DNA of 64,000 nt, taken from positions 1,116,001 through 1,180,000 of the forward strand of contig NZ_JACHYC010000001.1 in the NCBI RefSeq assembly GCF_014192575.1. The letters run 5' to 3'. The DNA is from Variovorax sp. Sphag1AA (GTDB lineage: Bacteria; Pseudomonadota; Gammaproteobacteria; Burkholderiales; Burkholderiaceae_C). Every line of letters begins with the position of its first letter. Within the stretch, counting starts at the first letter, position 1. The notes under the pieces were generated by a model, which saw only the letters and a list, made by a program, of their open reading frames with translations, ran no database searches and was not told the DNA's origin. Shown here one piece after another: positions 51,541 to 60,420 of this stretch. Made by a program: the position numbers and the translations under genes.

Positions 51541-52086
51541 ATGAATGCCCTCGCCACCGCCCACGATGTCGTCCGTTTCTGGCAAGAAGCAGGCCCTTCC
51601 CGCTGGTTTGACAAGAACGACGCCTTCGACGCCGAGTTCAAGTCGCGCTTCGAGGCCACTCACCACGCAGCCGCCACAGGCACGCTGGACGGCTGGGGCG
51701 CCGATGCTGAAGGCGCACTTGCGCTGATGGTGCTGCTCGACCAGTTCCCGCGCAATTCGTGGCGCGGCAGCGGCCACATGTTCGCGACCGACGGCAAGGC
51801 GCTGACGATCGCGCGCGCGGCCATCGACGCCGGGCACGACCGGCAGGTCGATCCCCAGCTCCGGCCCTTCTTCTACCTGCCCTTCATGCATTCGGAGTCG
51901 CTCGCCGACCAGGAGCAATCGGTATTGCTCAACGCTGCGCTCGACGCCAACACGCAGCGCTTCGCGGTGCTGCACCGCGACCTCATCGCTCGCTTCGGCC
52001 GCTTTCCGCACCGCAACAGGATGCTCGGGCGAAGCACGACGCCCGAAGAGCAGGCCTACCTCGACGGCGGCGGTTTCGCGGGCTGA
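51541..52086 (+). CDS. DUF924-family protein
   Basis: 181 residues. Family signatures VVRFWQEAGPSRWFDKNDAFDAEFKSRF, LALMVLLDQFPRNSWRGSG and FYLPFMHSESLADQEQSV are clear. DUF924 proteins are all-helical and related to tetratricopeptide-like folds; function unknown. ATG 51541 is chosen because it precedes MNALATAHDVVRFW, the family start. The 3' end overlaps the convergent YihY gene by 31 bases. Confidence 0.88.
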   Translation: MNALATAHDVVRFWQEAGPSRWFDKNDAFDAEFKSRFEATHHAAATGTLDGWGADAEGALALMVLLDQFPRNSWRGSGHMFATDGKALTIARAAIDAGHDRQVDPQLRPFFYLPFMHSESLADQEQSVLLNAALDANTQRFAVLHRDLIARFGRFPHRNRMLGRSTTPEEQAYLDGGGFAG

Positions 52087-52997
52087 ACAGCCGCGCCCGC
52101 ATCGTCCGCGCGCGTGGGCGAGAGCCGCGCGCTCGGGCGCGGACGGCCCTTGAACGACCCGTATTCGTGCGCGTAGACCCAGGTGAACTCCACGCCGAGC
52201 AGAAAGATCTGCGCCGAGTAATACACCCACACCAGCACCACTACCAGCGACCCCGCGGCGCCGTAGCCTGACGCCACACCCGTCTTGCCGATGTACAGGC
52301 CGATCAGGTATTTGCCGATGATGAAGAGCACGGCCGTGACCGCCGCGCCGATCCACACGTCGCGCCATTGCACGCTCACGCGCGGCATGATCTTGAAGAT
52401 CATCGCGAAGCCCACCGTCACGATGGCGAAGCCGAAGGCCGAATTCACGTTCTGCGCCAGATGCGCCCAGCCGCCGAAATACGGCGCCCACCATTCGCCA
52501 AGCGCGGCAAGAGCTGCATTGACGACGAGCGAGACGATCAGCAGGAAGCCGATGCCCATGATCATGCTGAAGGACAGCAAGCGCGTGCGCACGAGATTCA
52601 GCAGCCCGTTGGTGTCGTCGCGTGCGGGCGCGCGCCAGATGCGGTCGAAGGCATCCTGCAGCTCGCCGAACACGGTGGTCGCGCCGACGATCAGCAGCCC
52701 GATGCCAGCCACGGTGGCCACCACGCCCTGCGCAGGCCGGTTGAGATGCTCCAGCATCACCTGCACCGCACGCGCACCGTCAGCGCCCATGAGGCCGGAG
52801 ATCTGTTCCATGATCTCGCCGCGCGCCTCGTCGCGGCCGAACACCAGCCCGACCACGGAGATCACGATCAGGATCAGCGGCGCGAGCGAGAACACCGTGT
52901 AGTAGGCCAGGGCCGCCCCCATGCTCGGGGCGTAGTCCGCCCGCCACGATTCGAAGGACTGCCTGCAGAGGTCGAAAAGCGCGCGTAGAGCTTTCAT
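52056..52997 (-). CDS. YihY/UPF0761-family inner-membrane protein
   Basis: 313 residues with about six membrane helices. Starts MKALRALFDLCRQSFESWRADYAPSMGAALAYYTVFSLAPLILI in the family manner, then GATTVFGELQDAFDRIWRAP near 115 and YGAAGSLVVVLVWVYYSAQIFLLGVEFTW near 255. The family was once called ribonuclease BN but is now regarded as membrane proteins of unknown role. ATG 52997 is the family start; the long N-terminal extension is rejected. Last 30 bases overlap the DUF924 gene. Confidence 0.9.
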   Translation of the reverse strand: MKALRALFDLCRQSFESWRADYAPSMGAALAYYTVFSLAPLILIVISVVGLVFGRDEARGEIMEQISGLMGADGARAVQVMLEHLNRPAQGVVATVAGIGLLIVGATTVFGELQDAFDRIWRAPARDDTNGLLNLVRTRLLSFSMIMGIGFLLIVSLVVNAALAALGEWWAPYFGGWAHLAQNVNSAFGFAIVTVGFAMIFKIMPRVSVQWRDVWIGAAVTAVLFIIGKYLIGLYIGKTGVASGYGAAGSLVVVLVWVYYSAQIFLLGVEFTWVYAHEYGSFKGRPRPSARLSPTRADDAGAAVQPAKPPPSR

Positions 52998-53061
52998 GCG
53001 CGCAGTGTCGCAGCGTTTGACGGCCAGCGCGCCTTGAAGCTGCCGCGCATAATCGCCGCCG

Positions 53062-53652
53062 ATGCACCAGGCCCTCCACCCTGCGGATCCGGCAGTCGAC
53101 CGGCCGCGCCCCCAGTCCATTCGCGACCTCTTCGCTTCCTTCACCTGGCTGGCCCTGCAAGGGTTCGGTGGCGTGCTGGCCGTCGTGCAGCGCGAAATGG
53201 TCGAGAAGAAGCGCTGGCTCACCCCCGACGAATTCCTCGAAGACTGGGCCGTTGCCCAGGTCCTGCCGGGCCCGAACGTGGTCAACCTCGCGCTCATGAT
53301 CGGCGACCGTCACTTCGGCCTTCGCGGCGCGATCGCAGCGGTGGCCGGCATGCTGACGGTGCCGCTGGGCGTGATCCTCGTGCTCGCGGTGCTCTACGCC
53401 CACTACGCCGGCAATCCCCAGGTGGCGGGCGCGCTGCGTGGCATGGGCGCAGTGGCCGGCGGGCTGATCGCCGCGACCGGCATCAAGCTGATCCCGGCGC
53501 TGCGCAAGCACCCGCTGGGTTTTGCGGTGTGCCTCGCCATCGTGGCCCTGGTGTTCGCCGCCATCGCCTTCGCGCGCATACCGCTCGGCTGGGTTCTGAT
53601 CGTGGTCGGCGGCACGGCCTGTGTATGGACGTGGTGGAAGCTCGAGCCATGA
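53062..53652 (+). CDS. Chromate transporter, N-terminal half-type (short-chain ChrA)
   Basis: 196 residues, about five membrane helices. CHR-family motifs FTWLALQGFGGVLAVVQREMV near 28 and AVAQVLPGPNVVNLALMIG near 64. The fused two-domain ChrA is about 400 residues; here the two halves are separate adjacent genes. ChrA family proteins export chromate. The stop overlaps the next gene's start (ATGA), so the halves are produced together. Confidence 0.88.
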   Translation: MHQALHPADPAVDRPRPQSIRDLFASFTWLALQGFGGVLAVVQREMVEKKRWLTPDEFLEDWAVAQVLPGPNVVNLALMIGDRHFGLRGAIAAVAGMLTVPLGVILVLAVLYAHYAGNPQVAGALRGMGAVAGGLIAATGIKLIPALRKHPLGFAVCLAIVALVFAAIAFARIPLGWVLIVVGGTACVWTWWKLEP

Positions 53653-54248
53653 CCATCACGATGCACTGGCACGACTGGCTGTCGCTCTTTGCGCAATACA
53701 TGCTGCTCTCGCTGCTGTCGATCAGCGGGGCGATCACCACCGTGCCCGACATGCACCGCTACCTTGTCGCCCAGCACGGTTGGCTCACGGATGCGCAGTT
53801 CACTTCGTCTGTGGCGATCGCGCAGGCCGCCCCTGGGCCGAACGTGCTGTTCGTCGCCTTGATGGGATGGAACGTCGGCCTCAATGCCGGCGGCGGCATC
53901 GGCGCCGGCCCGCACGCGTGGCTGACGGGCTTGCTCGGGCTCGCAGCAACGATGGTCGGCATCATGCTGCCAAGCACCACCCTTACCTACTTCGCGACGC
54001 GATGGGGGCACCGCAATCGCACCAAGCGCGGTGTGCGCGCTTTCAAGCAGGGCATGGCGCCCGTGGTGGTGGGCCTGCTGATCGCGACCGGCTGGGTGCT
54101 GGCATCGGGCAACCACTACGGCAACACGCCCGCCTGGCATCTGTGGCTGCTGACCGGCGTTGCCGCCTTCATCGTGTGGCGCACCCGGATCCATCTTCTG
54201 TGGCTTCTCGGCGCCGGAGCGCTGCTCGGCGCCATCGGCTTTGTCTGA
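53649..54248 (+). CDS. Chromate transporter, C-terminal half-type (short-chain ChrA)
   Basis: 199 residues, about six membrane helices, with the second CHR repeat: MLLSLLSISGAITTVPDMHRYLV near 18 and AIAQAAPGPNVLFVALMGWNVG near 56. ATG 53649 overlaps the stop of the first half. Together with it the pair forms a short-chain chromate transporter complex. No chrB-type regulator is visible nearby. Confidence 0.88.
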   Translation: MTITMHWHDWLSLFAQYMLLSLLSISGAITTVPDMHRYLVAQHGWLTDAQFTSSVAIAQAAPGPNVLFVALMGWNVGLNAGGGIGAGPHAWLTGLLGLAATMVGIMLPSTTLTYFATRWGHRNRTKRGVRAFKQGMAPVVVGLLIATGWVLASGNHYGNTPAWHLWLLTGVAAFIVWRTRIHLLWLLGAGALLGAIGFV

Positions 54249-54270
54249 ACCTTCATCAAGGAATCGAACC

Positions 54271-55227
54271 ATGCAACTGCGCACCCTCGGCCGCTCCGAC
54301 CTGCAGGTCTCCCCGCTCGCCTTCGGCGGCAACGTCTTCGGCTGGACGGCCGACGAAGCCATGTCCTTCCGCCTGCTCGATGCATGGGTGGACGCGGGCT
54401 TCAATTTCGTGGACACCGCCGACGTGTATTCGCGCTGGGTGCCGGGCCATACCGGCGGCGAATCCGAAACGCTCATCGGCAAGTGGTTCAAGCAGAGCGG
54501 CAAGCGCAACCGCGTGGTGCTCGCGACCAAGCTCGGCAAGCCGATGGGCGAAGGCAAGCAGGGGCTGTCGCCGGCCTACATCCGCGAAGCCGTGGAAGCG
54601 TCGCTGCGCCGACTGAAGTGCGATCACATCGACCTCTACCAGTCGCACGACGACGACCCCGACACACCGCTGGCGGACACCGCCGCTGCCTTCGGGGAGC
54701 TGATCAAGGCCGGCAAGGTCCGGGTGATCGGCGCCTCGAACTTCACCGCACCCCGGCTGGCCGAAGCGCTCGATGTCGCCGAAAAGGCGGGCCTGCCCCG
54801 CTACGAGAGCCTGCAGCCGCTCTACAACCTCTACGACCGCGCCGTGTTCGAGAAAGACCTGGAGCCGCTGTGCCTCGCGCGCGGCGTCGGGGTGATCAAC
54901 TTCTACGCGCTGGCGGCGGGCTTCCTCACCGGCAAGTACCGCACCGAAGCCGATGCGGAAAAGAGCGCGCGCGGCGCGAGCACGACAAAGAAGTACCTCA
55001 ATCCGCGCGGCCTGCGCATCCTCGACGCGCTCGACAAGGCGGCCAAGGCGACCGGCGCGAAGCCGGGGCAGGTCGCACTGGCCTGGCAGATCGCACGCCC
55101 CTCGGTCACCGCACCGATCGCCAGCGCGACTTCGATCGAACAGCTCAACGAACTGGTTGCGGCGGCGCAACTGAAGCTCGATGCCGACGTGATCGCGATG
55201 CTCGACAAGGCCAGCGCGGAGGAATGA
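54271..55227 (+). CDS. Aldo/keto reductase
   Basis: 318 residues. Catalytic tetrad: Asp/Tyr in FVDTADVYSRW (about 47-57), Lys in VLATKLGKP (about 86) and His in LYQSHDDDP (about 125). C-terminal NADP region is seen in QVALAWQIARPSVTAPIASATSIEQL. Cytoplasmic; reduces aldehydes or sugars. It follows the ChrA pair by 22 bases and precedes the DUF3237 gene by four. Substrate unknown. Confidence 0.9.
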   Translation: MQLRTLGRSDLQVSPLAFGGNVFGWTADEAMSFRLLDAWVDAGFNFVDTADVYSRWVPGHTGGESETLIGKWFKQSGKRNRVVLATKLGKPMGEGKQGLSPAYIREAVEASLRRLKCDHIDLYQSHDDDPDTPLADTAAAFGELIKAGKVRVIGASNFTAPRLAEALDVAEKAGLPRYESLQPLYNLYDRAVFEKDLEPLCLARGVGVINFYALAAGFLTGKYRTEADAEKSARGASTTKKYLNPRGLRILDALDKAAKATGAKPGQVALAWQIARPSVTAPIASATSIEQLNELVAAAQLKLDADVIAMLDKASAEE

Positions 55228-55231
55228 GCGC

Positions 55232-55708
55232 ATGAGCAGCACCGACCCGCTCGCCCCGCCCTCCCTCGACTATTTCGCCGACCTGGAAGTCGAGGTCGGC
55301 ATGCCACAGGTGCTCGGCCAGAGCACCCGCGGCCTGCGCAGGGTCGTGCCGATCACCGGCGGCGTCGCGCGCGGCAACGGCTGGACCGCGCGCGTGCTGC
55401 CCGGCGGCAGCGATTTCCAGCTCATCGTGAGCGACACCTTGTCCGAGCTCGACGCACGCTACGGGCTGGAGACCGATGCCGGCGACCTGATCTACGTGCA
55501 GAACCATGCGGTGCGCGCTGCGCCCGCCGATGTGATGGCCAAGCTGCTGCGCGGCGAGCCGGTCGATCCGGCGCAGGTCTATTTCCGCTGCAACCCCCGC
55601 TTCGAGACTTCGTCGAAGGCGTTGGGCTGGATCAACGACCGGATGTTCGTCGGCGCCGGCATGCGGCACCCCGCGCAGGTGGTGATGCGCTTCTTCGCGC
55701 TGCTGTAG
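55232..55708 (+). CDS. DUF3237-family protein
   Basis: 158 residues. The family pattern is seen in RRVVPITGGVARGNGWTARVLPGGSDFQLI and YFRCNPRFETSSKALGWINDRMFVGAG. DUF3237 proteins form a small barrel of unknown function. ATG 55232 lies four bases after the aldo/keto reductase stop, so the two are probably co-transcribed. Converges with the amidohydrolase gene. Confidence 0.85.
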   Translation: MSSTDPLAPPSLDYFADLEVEVGMPQVLGQSTRGLRRVVPITGGVARGNGWTARVLPGGSDFQLIVSDTLSELDARYGLETDAGDLIYVQNHAVRAAPADVMAKLLRGEPVDPAQVYFRCNPRFETSSKALGWINDRMFVGAGMRHPAQVVMRFFALL

Positions 55709-55717
55709 CCAGCTTCC

Positions 55718-56590
55718 CTAGTCGACGAAGCGGTAGAAGCGCTGCGGGTTGTGCACCAGCAGTTGCTCGCGCAGGGCGGCGTCGGGTGCGATCCGTTCAA
55801 GCGCGTCCACCAAGAGGCCGTCGTCCGGCACATGGTCATGCAGCGGGTGCGGCCAGTCGGTGCCCCAGAAGCAGCGCTCCGGGAAGTCGAGCAAGAGGCG
55901 ATGCGCGATGGCGATGCCATCCCGATAGCCTTCGCGGCCCGCATCGTGCGTGATGCGATCGATGCCGCTGAGCTTGACGCGGAACAGCGGGTTCTTCATC
56001 AGCGTGTGCAGCGCGATGAAGTCCGGGTGCGCGACCCCTTGAGCGGCATCCACCCGCGCCATGTGATCGACGACAACTGGTACCGCGCTGCTCGTCAGAG
56101 GCGATGCCAGTCCATGGATCAGTCCCCGCTCGAAATGCACCTGCAGGTGCATGCCCAGCGGTTCGAGCCGGCGAGTGAAGGCGACGACGCGCTCCACGTC
56201 GAAGGCAGGGTTGGGCGCCTTCGAGAAGTTGAACCGAACGCCGCGAAAGCCGGCGCCAGCGAGGCGTTCGAGCTCTTCATCGCTCACATCGAGCGGCAGC
56301 AGCGCCACACCCAGGTAGTTGCCCCCGCCCGCAGCGATCGCGTCTTCCACCACCCGGTTGTCCAGCCCGTGGCAGAGCGACTGGACGATGACGCAACGCT
56401 GGATGCCCAGTGTGCGATGCAGGGCGAAAAGTGCTTCCTTCGGTGCATCCCCCGGCGTGAAGCTGCGATCTTCGGCAAAGGGAAAGCGTGCCGCCGGCCC
56501 GAACACGTGGACGTGCGCGTCGCAGGCCCCGGCCGGCAGCCTCAGCCGCGGCGCGGAGGGGTTCGGGTTGTAGGTCAGCGCGGGCTGCAT
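55718..56590 (-). CDS. Amidohydrolase-family 2 protein (LigI-like)
   Basis: 290 residues. Metal-binding starts DAHVHVFGP (about 24-32), VVDHMARVD near 174, and WGTDWPHPLHDH near 242: the pattern of the 2-pyrone-4,6-dicarboxylate lactonase (LigI) branch of amidohydrolases. It probably hydrolyses a lactone or decarboxylates a small acid. The specific substrate is unknown. Nothing else of a protocatechuate 4,5-cleavage pathway is nearby. Confidence 0.88.
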   Translation of the reverse strand: MQPALTYNPNPSAPRLRLPAGACDAHVHVFGPAARFPFAEDRSFTPGDAPKEALFALHRTLGIQRCVIVQSLCHGLDNRVVEDAIAAGGGNYLGVALLPLDVSDEELERLAGAGFRGVRFNFSKAPNPAFDVERVVAFTRRLEPLGMHLQVHFERGLIHGLASPLTSSAVPVVVDHMARVDAAQGVAHPDFIALHTLMKNPLFRVKLSGIDRITHDAGREGYRDGIAIAHRLLLDFPERCFWGTDWPHPLHDHVPDDGLLVDALERIAPDAALREQLLVHNPQRFYRFVD

Positions 56591-56603
56591 CGGCGAGGCT
56601 GCC

Positions 56604-57350
56604 TCAGGCGATCCGCTGGCGCATCGCTTCGTAGAGACACACGCCGCTCGCGACGGAGACGTTCAGGCTCTCGACCGCACCCGCCATCGGGATGCTCACC
56701 AGCTCGTCGCAGGTCTTGCGCGTGAGCTGTCGCATGCCCTCGCCTTCGGCACCCAGCACCAGCGCGAGCGGGCGCTTGAAGTCGCACTGGTAGAGCGTGC
56801 CCGGCGCGTCGTCGCTCGTGCCTACGCACCAGATGTTGCGTTCCTTGAGTTCATTGAGCGTGCGCGCGAGGTTGGTGACCATGAAGTACGGCATCGTCTC
56901 GGCCGCGCCGCTGGCCACCTTGGCGACGGTGGCATTGATGCCGGCCGCATGGTCCTTGGGGGCGATGACCGCGTGGGCCCCGGCGCCATCGGCCACGCGC
57001 AGGCAGGCCCCGAGGTTGTGCGGATCGGTGACGCCGTCGAGCACCAGCAGCAAGGGCACGGTGCCGGCGCTTTCGAGGCCTTCGAGCAGTTCGTCGAGCG
57101 AATGGGTCTGAGGGATCGGCTCGACCCGCGCGGCCACGCCCTGGTGGCCGTGGCTGCCGGCGAGCTTGGACAGCCGGGCACCATCAGCCTCAATCAGCCG
57201 GACGCCGGATTCCTGCGCACGCGCGATGAATTGGCGCATGCGCGCGTCGCGCCGGCTGGCATCGAAGAGCACCTCGATCACGGATTTCGGCGCGGTCTTG
57301 ATGCGCACGCCCACGGCGTGGAAGCCGAAGATCACTTTGGGGGAAGACAT
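56604..57350 (-). CDS. rlmB: 23S rRNA (guanosine-2'-O)-methyltransferase RlmB
   Basis: 248 residues. SpoU/TrmH SAM-binding motifs in order: LDGVTDPHNLGACLR (about 103-117), LALVLGAEGEGMR (about 190-202) and IPMAGAVESLNVSVA (about 218-232), the knotted MTase set. The N-terminal substrate-binding domain starts KVIFGFHAVGVRI. Methylates G2251 of 23S rRNA (E. coli numbering) by family knowledge. ATG 57350 is chosen over an upstream frame start because MSSPKVIFGFHAV matches RlmB. Confidence 0.94.
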   Translation of the reverse strand: MSSPKVIFGFHAVGVRIKTAPKSVIEVLFDASRRDARMRQFIARAQESGVRLIEADGARLSKLAGSHGHQGVAARVEPIPQTHSLDELLEGLESAGTVPLLLVLDGVTDPHNLGACLRVADGAGAHAVIAPKDHAAGINATVAKVASGAAETMPYFMVTNLARTLNELKERNIWCVGTSDDAPGTLYQCDFKRPLALVLGAEGEGMRQLTRKTCDELVSIPMAGAVESLNVSVASGVCLYEAMRQRIA

Positions 57351-57432
57351 CGACGGATTATCAAACACCCCCCAAGCTCCGGCGGAGCCGGTTCCGCGGG
57401 ATTTCTGGTGTCGCCTGCGCCGTATCCACCGT

Positions 57433-58146
57433 TCAGGCGCTGCTGCGCTCCTCGGCTGCTACCCGGCCGGCTTCGATGGTGATCCGGCGGTCGCAGCGCG
57501 CTGCGATGCCGCGGTCGTGGGTGACCAGCACGAGCGTGGTGCCGAGTTCCCGGTTGAGGTCGAACATCAGCTCCATCACCTGTTCGCCGGTTGCGAAGTC
57601 GAGGCTGCCGGTGGGCTCGTCCGCCAGCAGGAGCTGCGGCTGCACCACGAAGGCGCGCGCGAGCGCCACGCGCTGCTGCTCGCCACCGGACAGCACCTTC
57701 GGATAGTGGCCGAGCCGCTGGCCAAGGCCGACGCGCTCGAGCATTTCGGTCGCCGCCTTGCGGGCGTCCTTGCGATCGGCCAGTTCGAGTGGCAGCATCA
57801 CGTTTTCGAGCGCGCTCAGGTTGCCGAGCAGCTGGAAACTCTGGAACACGAAGCCGACCTTCTGCGCGCGCAGGGCCGCACGTTCGTCTTCGTCGATGGC
57901 GAACAGGTCTTCCCCGGCAAGCTTCACGGTGCCGCGGGTGGGCGTGTCCAGGCCCGCGACGATCGACAGCAGCGTGCTTTTCCCCGATCCCGATGCGCCG
58001 ACGATGGCGGCGGTTTCCCTGGCGCCCAGCGTGAAGTCGATGTCACGCAGGATGTCGAGCGTTCCGGTGGAATCGGTGACCGACTTGAAGACATGCTCGA
58101 CGGCAACGATGGCGTTGGATGCGCCATCGATTTGGATTGAGGACAT
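57433..58146 (-). CDS. ABC transporter ATP-binding protein (LolD/YbbA type)
   Basis: 237 residues. Walker A GASGSGKST (about 49-57), signature LSGGEQQRVALARA (about 153), Walker B LLLADEPTGSLD. This LolD/MacB-type ATPase usually pairs with a FtsX-like permease that is not in the window; in many proteobacteria the YbbA ATPase sits beside tesA, as here. It starts 16 bases from the tesA start, divergently. Confidence 0.9.
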   Translation of the reverse strand: MSSIQIDGASNAIVAVEHVFKSVTDSTGTLDILRDIDFTLGARETAAIVGASGSGKSTLLSIVAGLDTPTRGTVKLAGEDLFAIDEDERAALRAQKVGFVFQSFQLLGNLSALENVMLPLELADRKDARKAATEMLERVGLGQRLGHYPKVLSGGEQQRVALARAFVVQPQLLLADEPTGSLDFATGEQVMELMFDLNRELGTTLVLVTHDRGIAARCDRRITIEAGRVAAEERSSA

Positions 58147-58162
58147 TGAAAGGTTTCGCGTA

Positions 58163-58798
58163 GTGAATCGACGTCACTTTATCTTGAGCGGCACGGGCGC
58201 ATGGTTTTCGATTTCCGCCATGGCGGCCACGGGTAAGCCGCCCGTGATCCTGGTGCTCGGCGACTCGCTTTCGGCCGAATACGGGCTGCGGCGCGGCGAT
58301 GGCTGGGTGCCGCTGCTCGAAAAGCGCCTCGCGGAACAGAAGATTCCGGCAACGGTGGTCAACGCCAGCATCAGCGGCGACACCACGGCGGGCGGGCGTT
58401 CGCGGCTGCCCGGGCTGCTCGCGCAGCACCAGCCGACGCACGTGGTGCTCGAACTGGGCGCGAACGACGCGCTGCGCGGCTTGTCGCTCACAAGCACCGA
58501 AGACAACCTTCTGCAGATGACCAAGGCCGCACAGGCCGCGGGTGCGCAGGTACTGATCGTCGGGATCCAGGTGCCGCCCAACTACGGCAGCGACTACACG
58601 CGGCGCTTCGAGGCGATCTTCCCGAAGGTGGCTGGCACCGCAAAAACGCCGGTTGTGCCGTTTCTGCTGAAGGGCGTGGCGGACGGCCCCGATGCGGCGA
58701 TGCTCTTCCAGGCCGACCGCATCCATCCCACCGCGGCAGCGCAGCCCCGCATGCTCGACAACGTCTGGTCGCCGCTGCGGAAGATGCTCCCCAAATGA
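58163..58798 (+). CDS. tesA: Arylesterase/lysophospholipase TesA
   Basis: 211 residues, GTG start. Signal-like N-terminus VNRRHFILSGTGAWFSISAMA. SGNH motifs: catalytic Ser in LVLGDSLSAEYG (about 33), Gly block in ISGDTTAGG, Asn block LGANDALRG (about 104) and the Asp-His pair in DRIHPTAAAQ (about 189; usual DGIHP). Periplasmic esterase, protease I/thioesterase I. Divergent from the YbbA-type ATPase gene. Confidence 0.92.
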   Translation: MNRRHFILSGTGAWFSISAMAATGKPPVILVLGDSLSAEYGLRRGDGWVPLLEKRLAEQKIPATVVNASISGDTTAGGRSRLPGLLAQHQPTHVVLELGANDALRGLSLTSTEDNLLQMTKAAQAAGAQVLIVGIQVPPNYGSDYTRRFEAIFPKVAGTAKTPVVPFLLKGVADGPDAAMLFQADRIHPTAAAQPRMLDNVWSPLRKMLPK

Positions 58799-58813
58799 CC
58801 CTGAAAACGACAA

Positions 58814-58842
58814 GGCCGCCGCAGCTATGTGCTGCGGCGGCC
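58814..58842 (+). terminator. Strong hairpin terminator between tesA and a small gene
   Basis: Perfect 12-bp stem (58814-58825 with 58831-58842) and a 5-base loop TATGT, 15 bases after the tesA stop. The T-run on either side is short, but the position between two convergent genes suggests a bidirectional terminator. Confidence 0.7.
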
Positions 58843-58866
58843 CTTATCGGCTTTCAACCTGTCGAT

Positions 58867-59070
58867 TCAACCGTTCTTGGTGGGCAGTTCGGGAATGGTC
58901 GGCGGGTCGTGTTCCAGCGAAGCAACGTCGGTTTCCGGATCGTCCGGGGCCAAGCCGTCGCTGCTGGGCGAAAGCTTGCGCTGAGCCTTTTCCCTGGCTT
59001 TGTCTTCCTTCTTTTTCTTCTTCGCTAGCTCCCTCTGACGCTTCTCATAGCCATAGTTGGGTGTTGCCAC
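58867..59070 (-). CDS. Small highly charged hypothetical protein
   Basis: 67 residues, GTG start with AAGGAG five bases upstream. Starts MATPNYGYEKRQRELAKKKKKEDK, Lys/Arg-rich helical, then an acidic/Pro tail. It looks like a small nucleic acid- or ribosome-associated protein found beside tesA/metC in related genomes, though no function is known. Convergent with tesA across a strong hairpin. Confidence 0.75.
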   Translation of the reverse strand: MATPNYGYEKRQRELAKKKKKEDKAREKAQRKLSPSSDGLAPDDPETDVASLEHDPPTIPELPTKNG

Positions 59071-59141
59071 AGCCGCTCCTTCTAACTCAGGCAGTCACGT
59101 TAACTGCACCTCGTCGGACTGTACGCGATATCGGTCCGCGT

Positions 59142-60338
59142 TCAGAGCGCCGCGAGGGCCTGCTCGAGATCGGCGCGAAGATCGTCCACATCCTCCAGGC
59201 CAATCGAGAAGCGCACCAGGGTGCCCTTGTGCGGCCAGTGCGCGACGCTCTGGTCACGCATGAGGCCGATGTCGTAAGGCACGACGAGGCTGATCGGCCC
59301 GCCCCAGGAGTAGCCGAGCCTGAAGAGTGACAGACTGTCGCAAAAGCGGTCGACTTGCTCGGTGCCGTAGCGCGCATCGAAAACCACCGAGAAGAGTCCG
59401 GCGGCCAGATCGGCGGTGCCACAGAGGCGCAACCAGTTGGCATGCCCTGGTGAGCTCTCCAGCGCGGGATGGAGCACCTGCGCGATTTCCGCGCGATCCT
59501 CCAGCCAGTGGGCCAGTTCACGCGCGCTGCTGTCGTGCGCGGCATAGCGCAGGGCAATGCTGGGGAGAGAACGCAGCACCGTCTCGACATCCCCCACGCC
59601 GATGCCGTAGCCCATGCGCATGTGCGTGAGCTTGATCGCGCGGTGCAAGCGTTCGTCGCACGTCGTCACGCTGCCCATCAGCACGTCGCCACCGCCGCTC
59701 GGATACTTGGTGAGCGCCTGGACCGAAATGTCGACGCCCTGCCCGCTCCCGTTGAAGTCGAACGGCGCGAATGCCAGGCCGGCGCCCCAGGTGTTGTCGA
59801 GCGCGACGATCACCCCGCGGGTGCGGCAGACCTTGGCCAATGCGGGCAGGTCCGGGAATTCCATGGTGACCGACCCCGCCGCCTCGACCCAGACCAGCTT
59901 GGTGCGCTCTGAAATCTTCGCCGCGAGATCCGCCGGATTCATCGCGTCGTAGAGCTTGTGCGTGATGCCAAAGTTGGCCAGCTCGCCATTCGCCAGCGCC
60001 TTGTTCGGGCCATAGGCGTTGTCGGGTATGAGGACCTCGTCACCGCTCTTCAGCAGCGCGAACGACACCAGCGCGATCGCGGCAAGGCCGCTGGGGACCA
60101 GCAGGCATTCGGTGCCGCCTTCCAGCGTGGCGAGTCGTTCCTCGAGCGTGAAGGTGGTCGGTGTGCCGTGAAGGCCGTAGGTGTAGCCGGCCTTGGTCTT
60201 CCAATCCCGCGCCCGCATCGCGGCCACATCGGCGAAGAACACCGTCGACGCCTTGTAGACGCCCACCTGGGGCGACCCGAACTTCGCGGGAGGAACGTAG
60301 GGGTGGTGGATCAGGTCGGTAATGGGCTTATTGGGCAT
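59142..60338 (-). CDS. metC: Cystathionine beta-lyase (MetC family, PLP)
   Basis: 398 residues of the Cys/Met metabolism PLP family. YTYGLHGTPTTFTLEERLATLEGG (about 52-75) is the substrate/PLP loop; the Schiff-base Lys is in SVQALTKYPSGGGDVLMG (about 207-224). GTECLLVPSGLAAIALV lies near 76. Cleaves cystathionine to homocysteine, pyruvate and ammonia by family knowledge. Divergent from a glyoxalase-fold gene. Confidence 0.92.
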   Translation of the reverse strand: MPNKPITDLIHHPYVPPAKFGSPQVGVYKASTVFFADVAAMRARDWKTKAGYTYGLHGTPTTFTLEERLATLEGGTECLLVPSGLAAIALVSFALLKSGDEVLIPDNAYGPNKALANGELANFGITHKLYDAMNPADLAAKISERTKLVWVEAAGSVTMEFPDLPALAKVCRTRGVIVALDNTWGAGLAFAPFDFNGSGQGVDISVQALTKYPSGGGDVLMGSVTTCDERLHRAIKLTHMRMGYGIGVGDVETVLRSLPSIALRYAAHDSSARELAHWLEDRAEIAQVLHPALESSPGHANWLRLCGTADLAAGLFSVVFDARYGTEQVDRFCDSLSLFRLGYSWGGPISLVVPYDIGLMRDQSVAHWPHKGTLVRFSIGLEDVDDLRADLEQALAAL

Positions 60339-60420
60339 GCCGCCATGCTAGTCGACCTCGACGGACCGGCACACAATCCGCTCTGGTTGACGCCTGCAGA
60401 CCTCCGACAAGGACGCTTCG

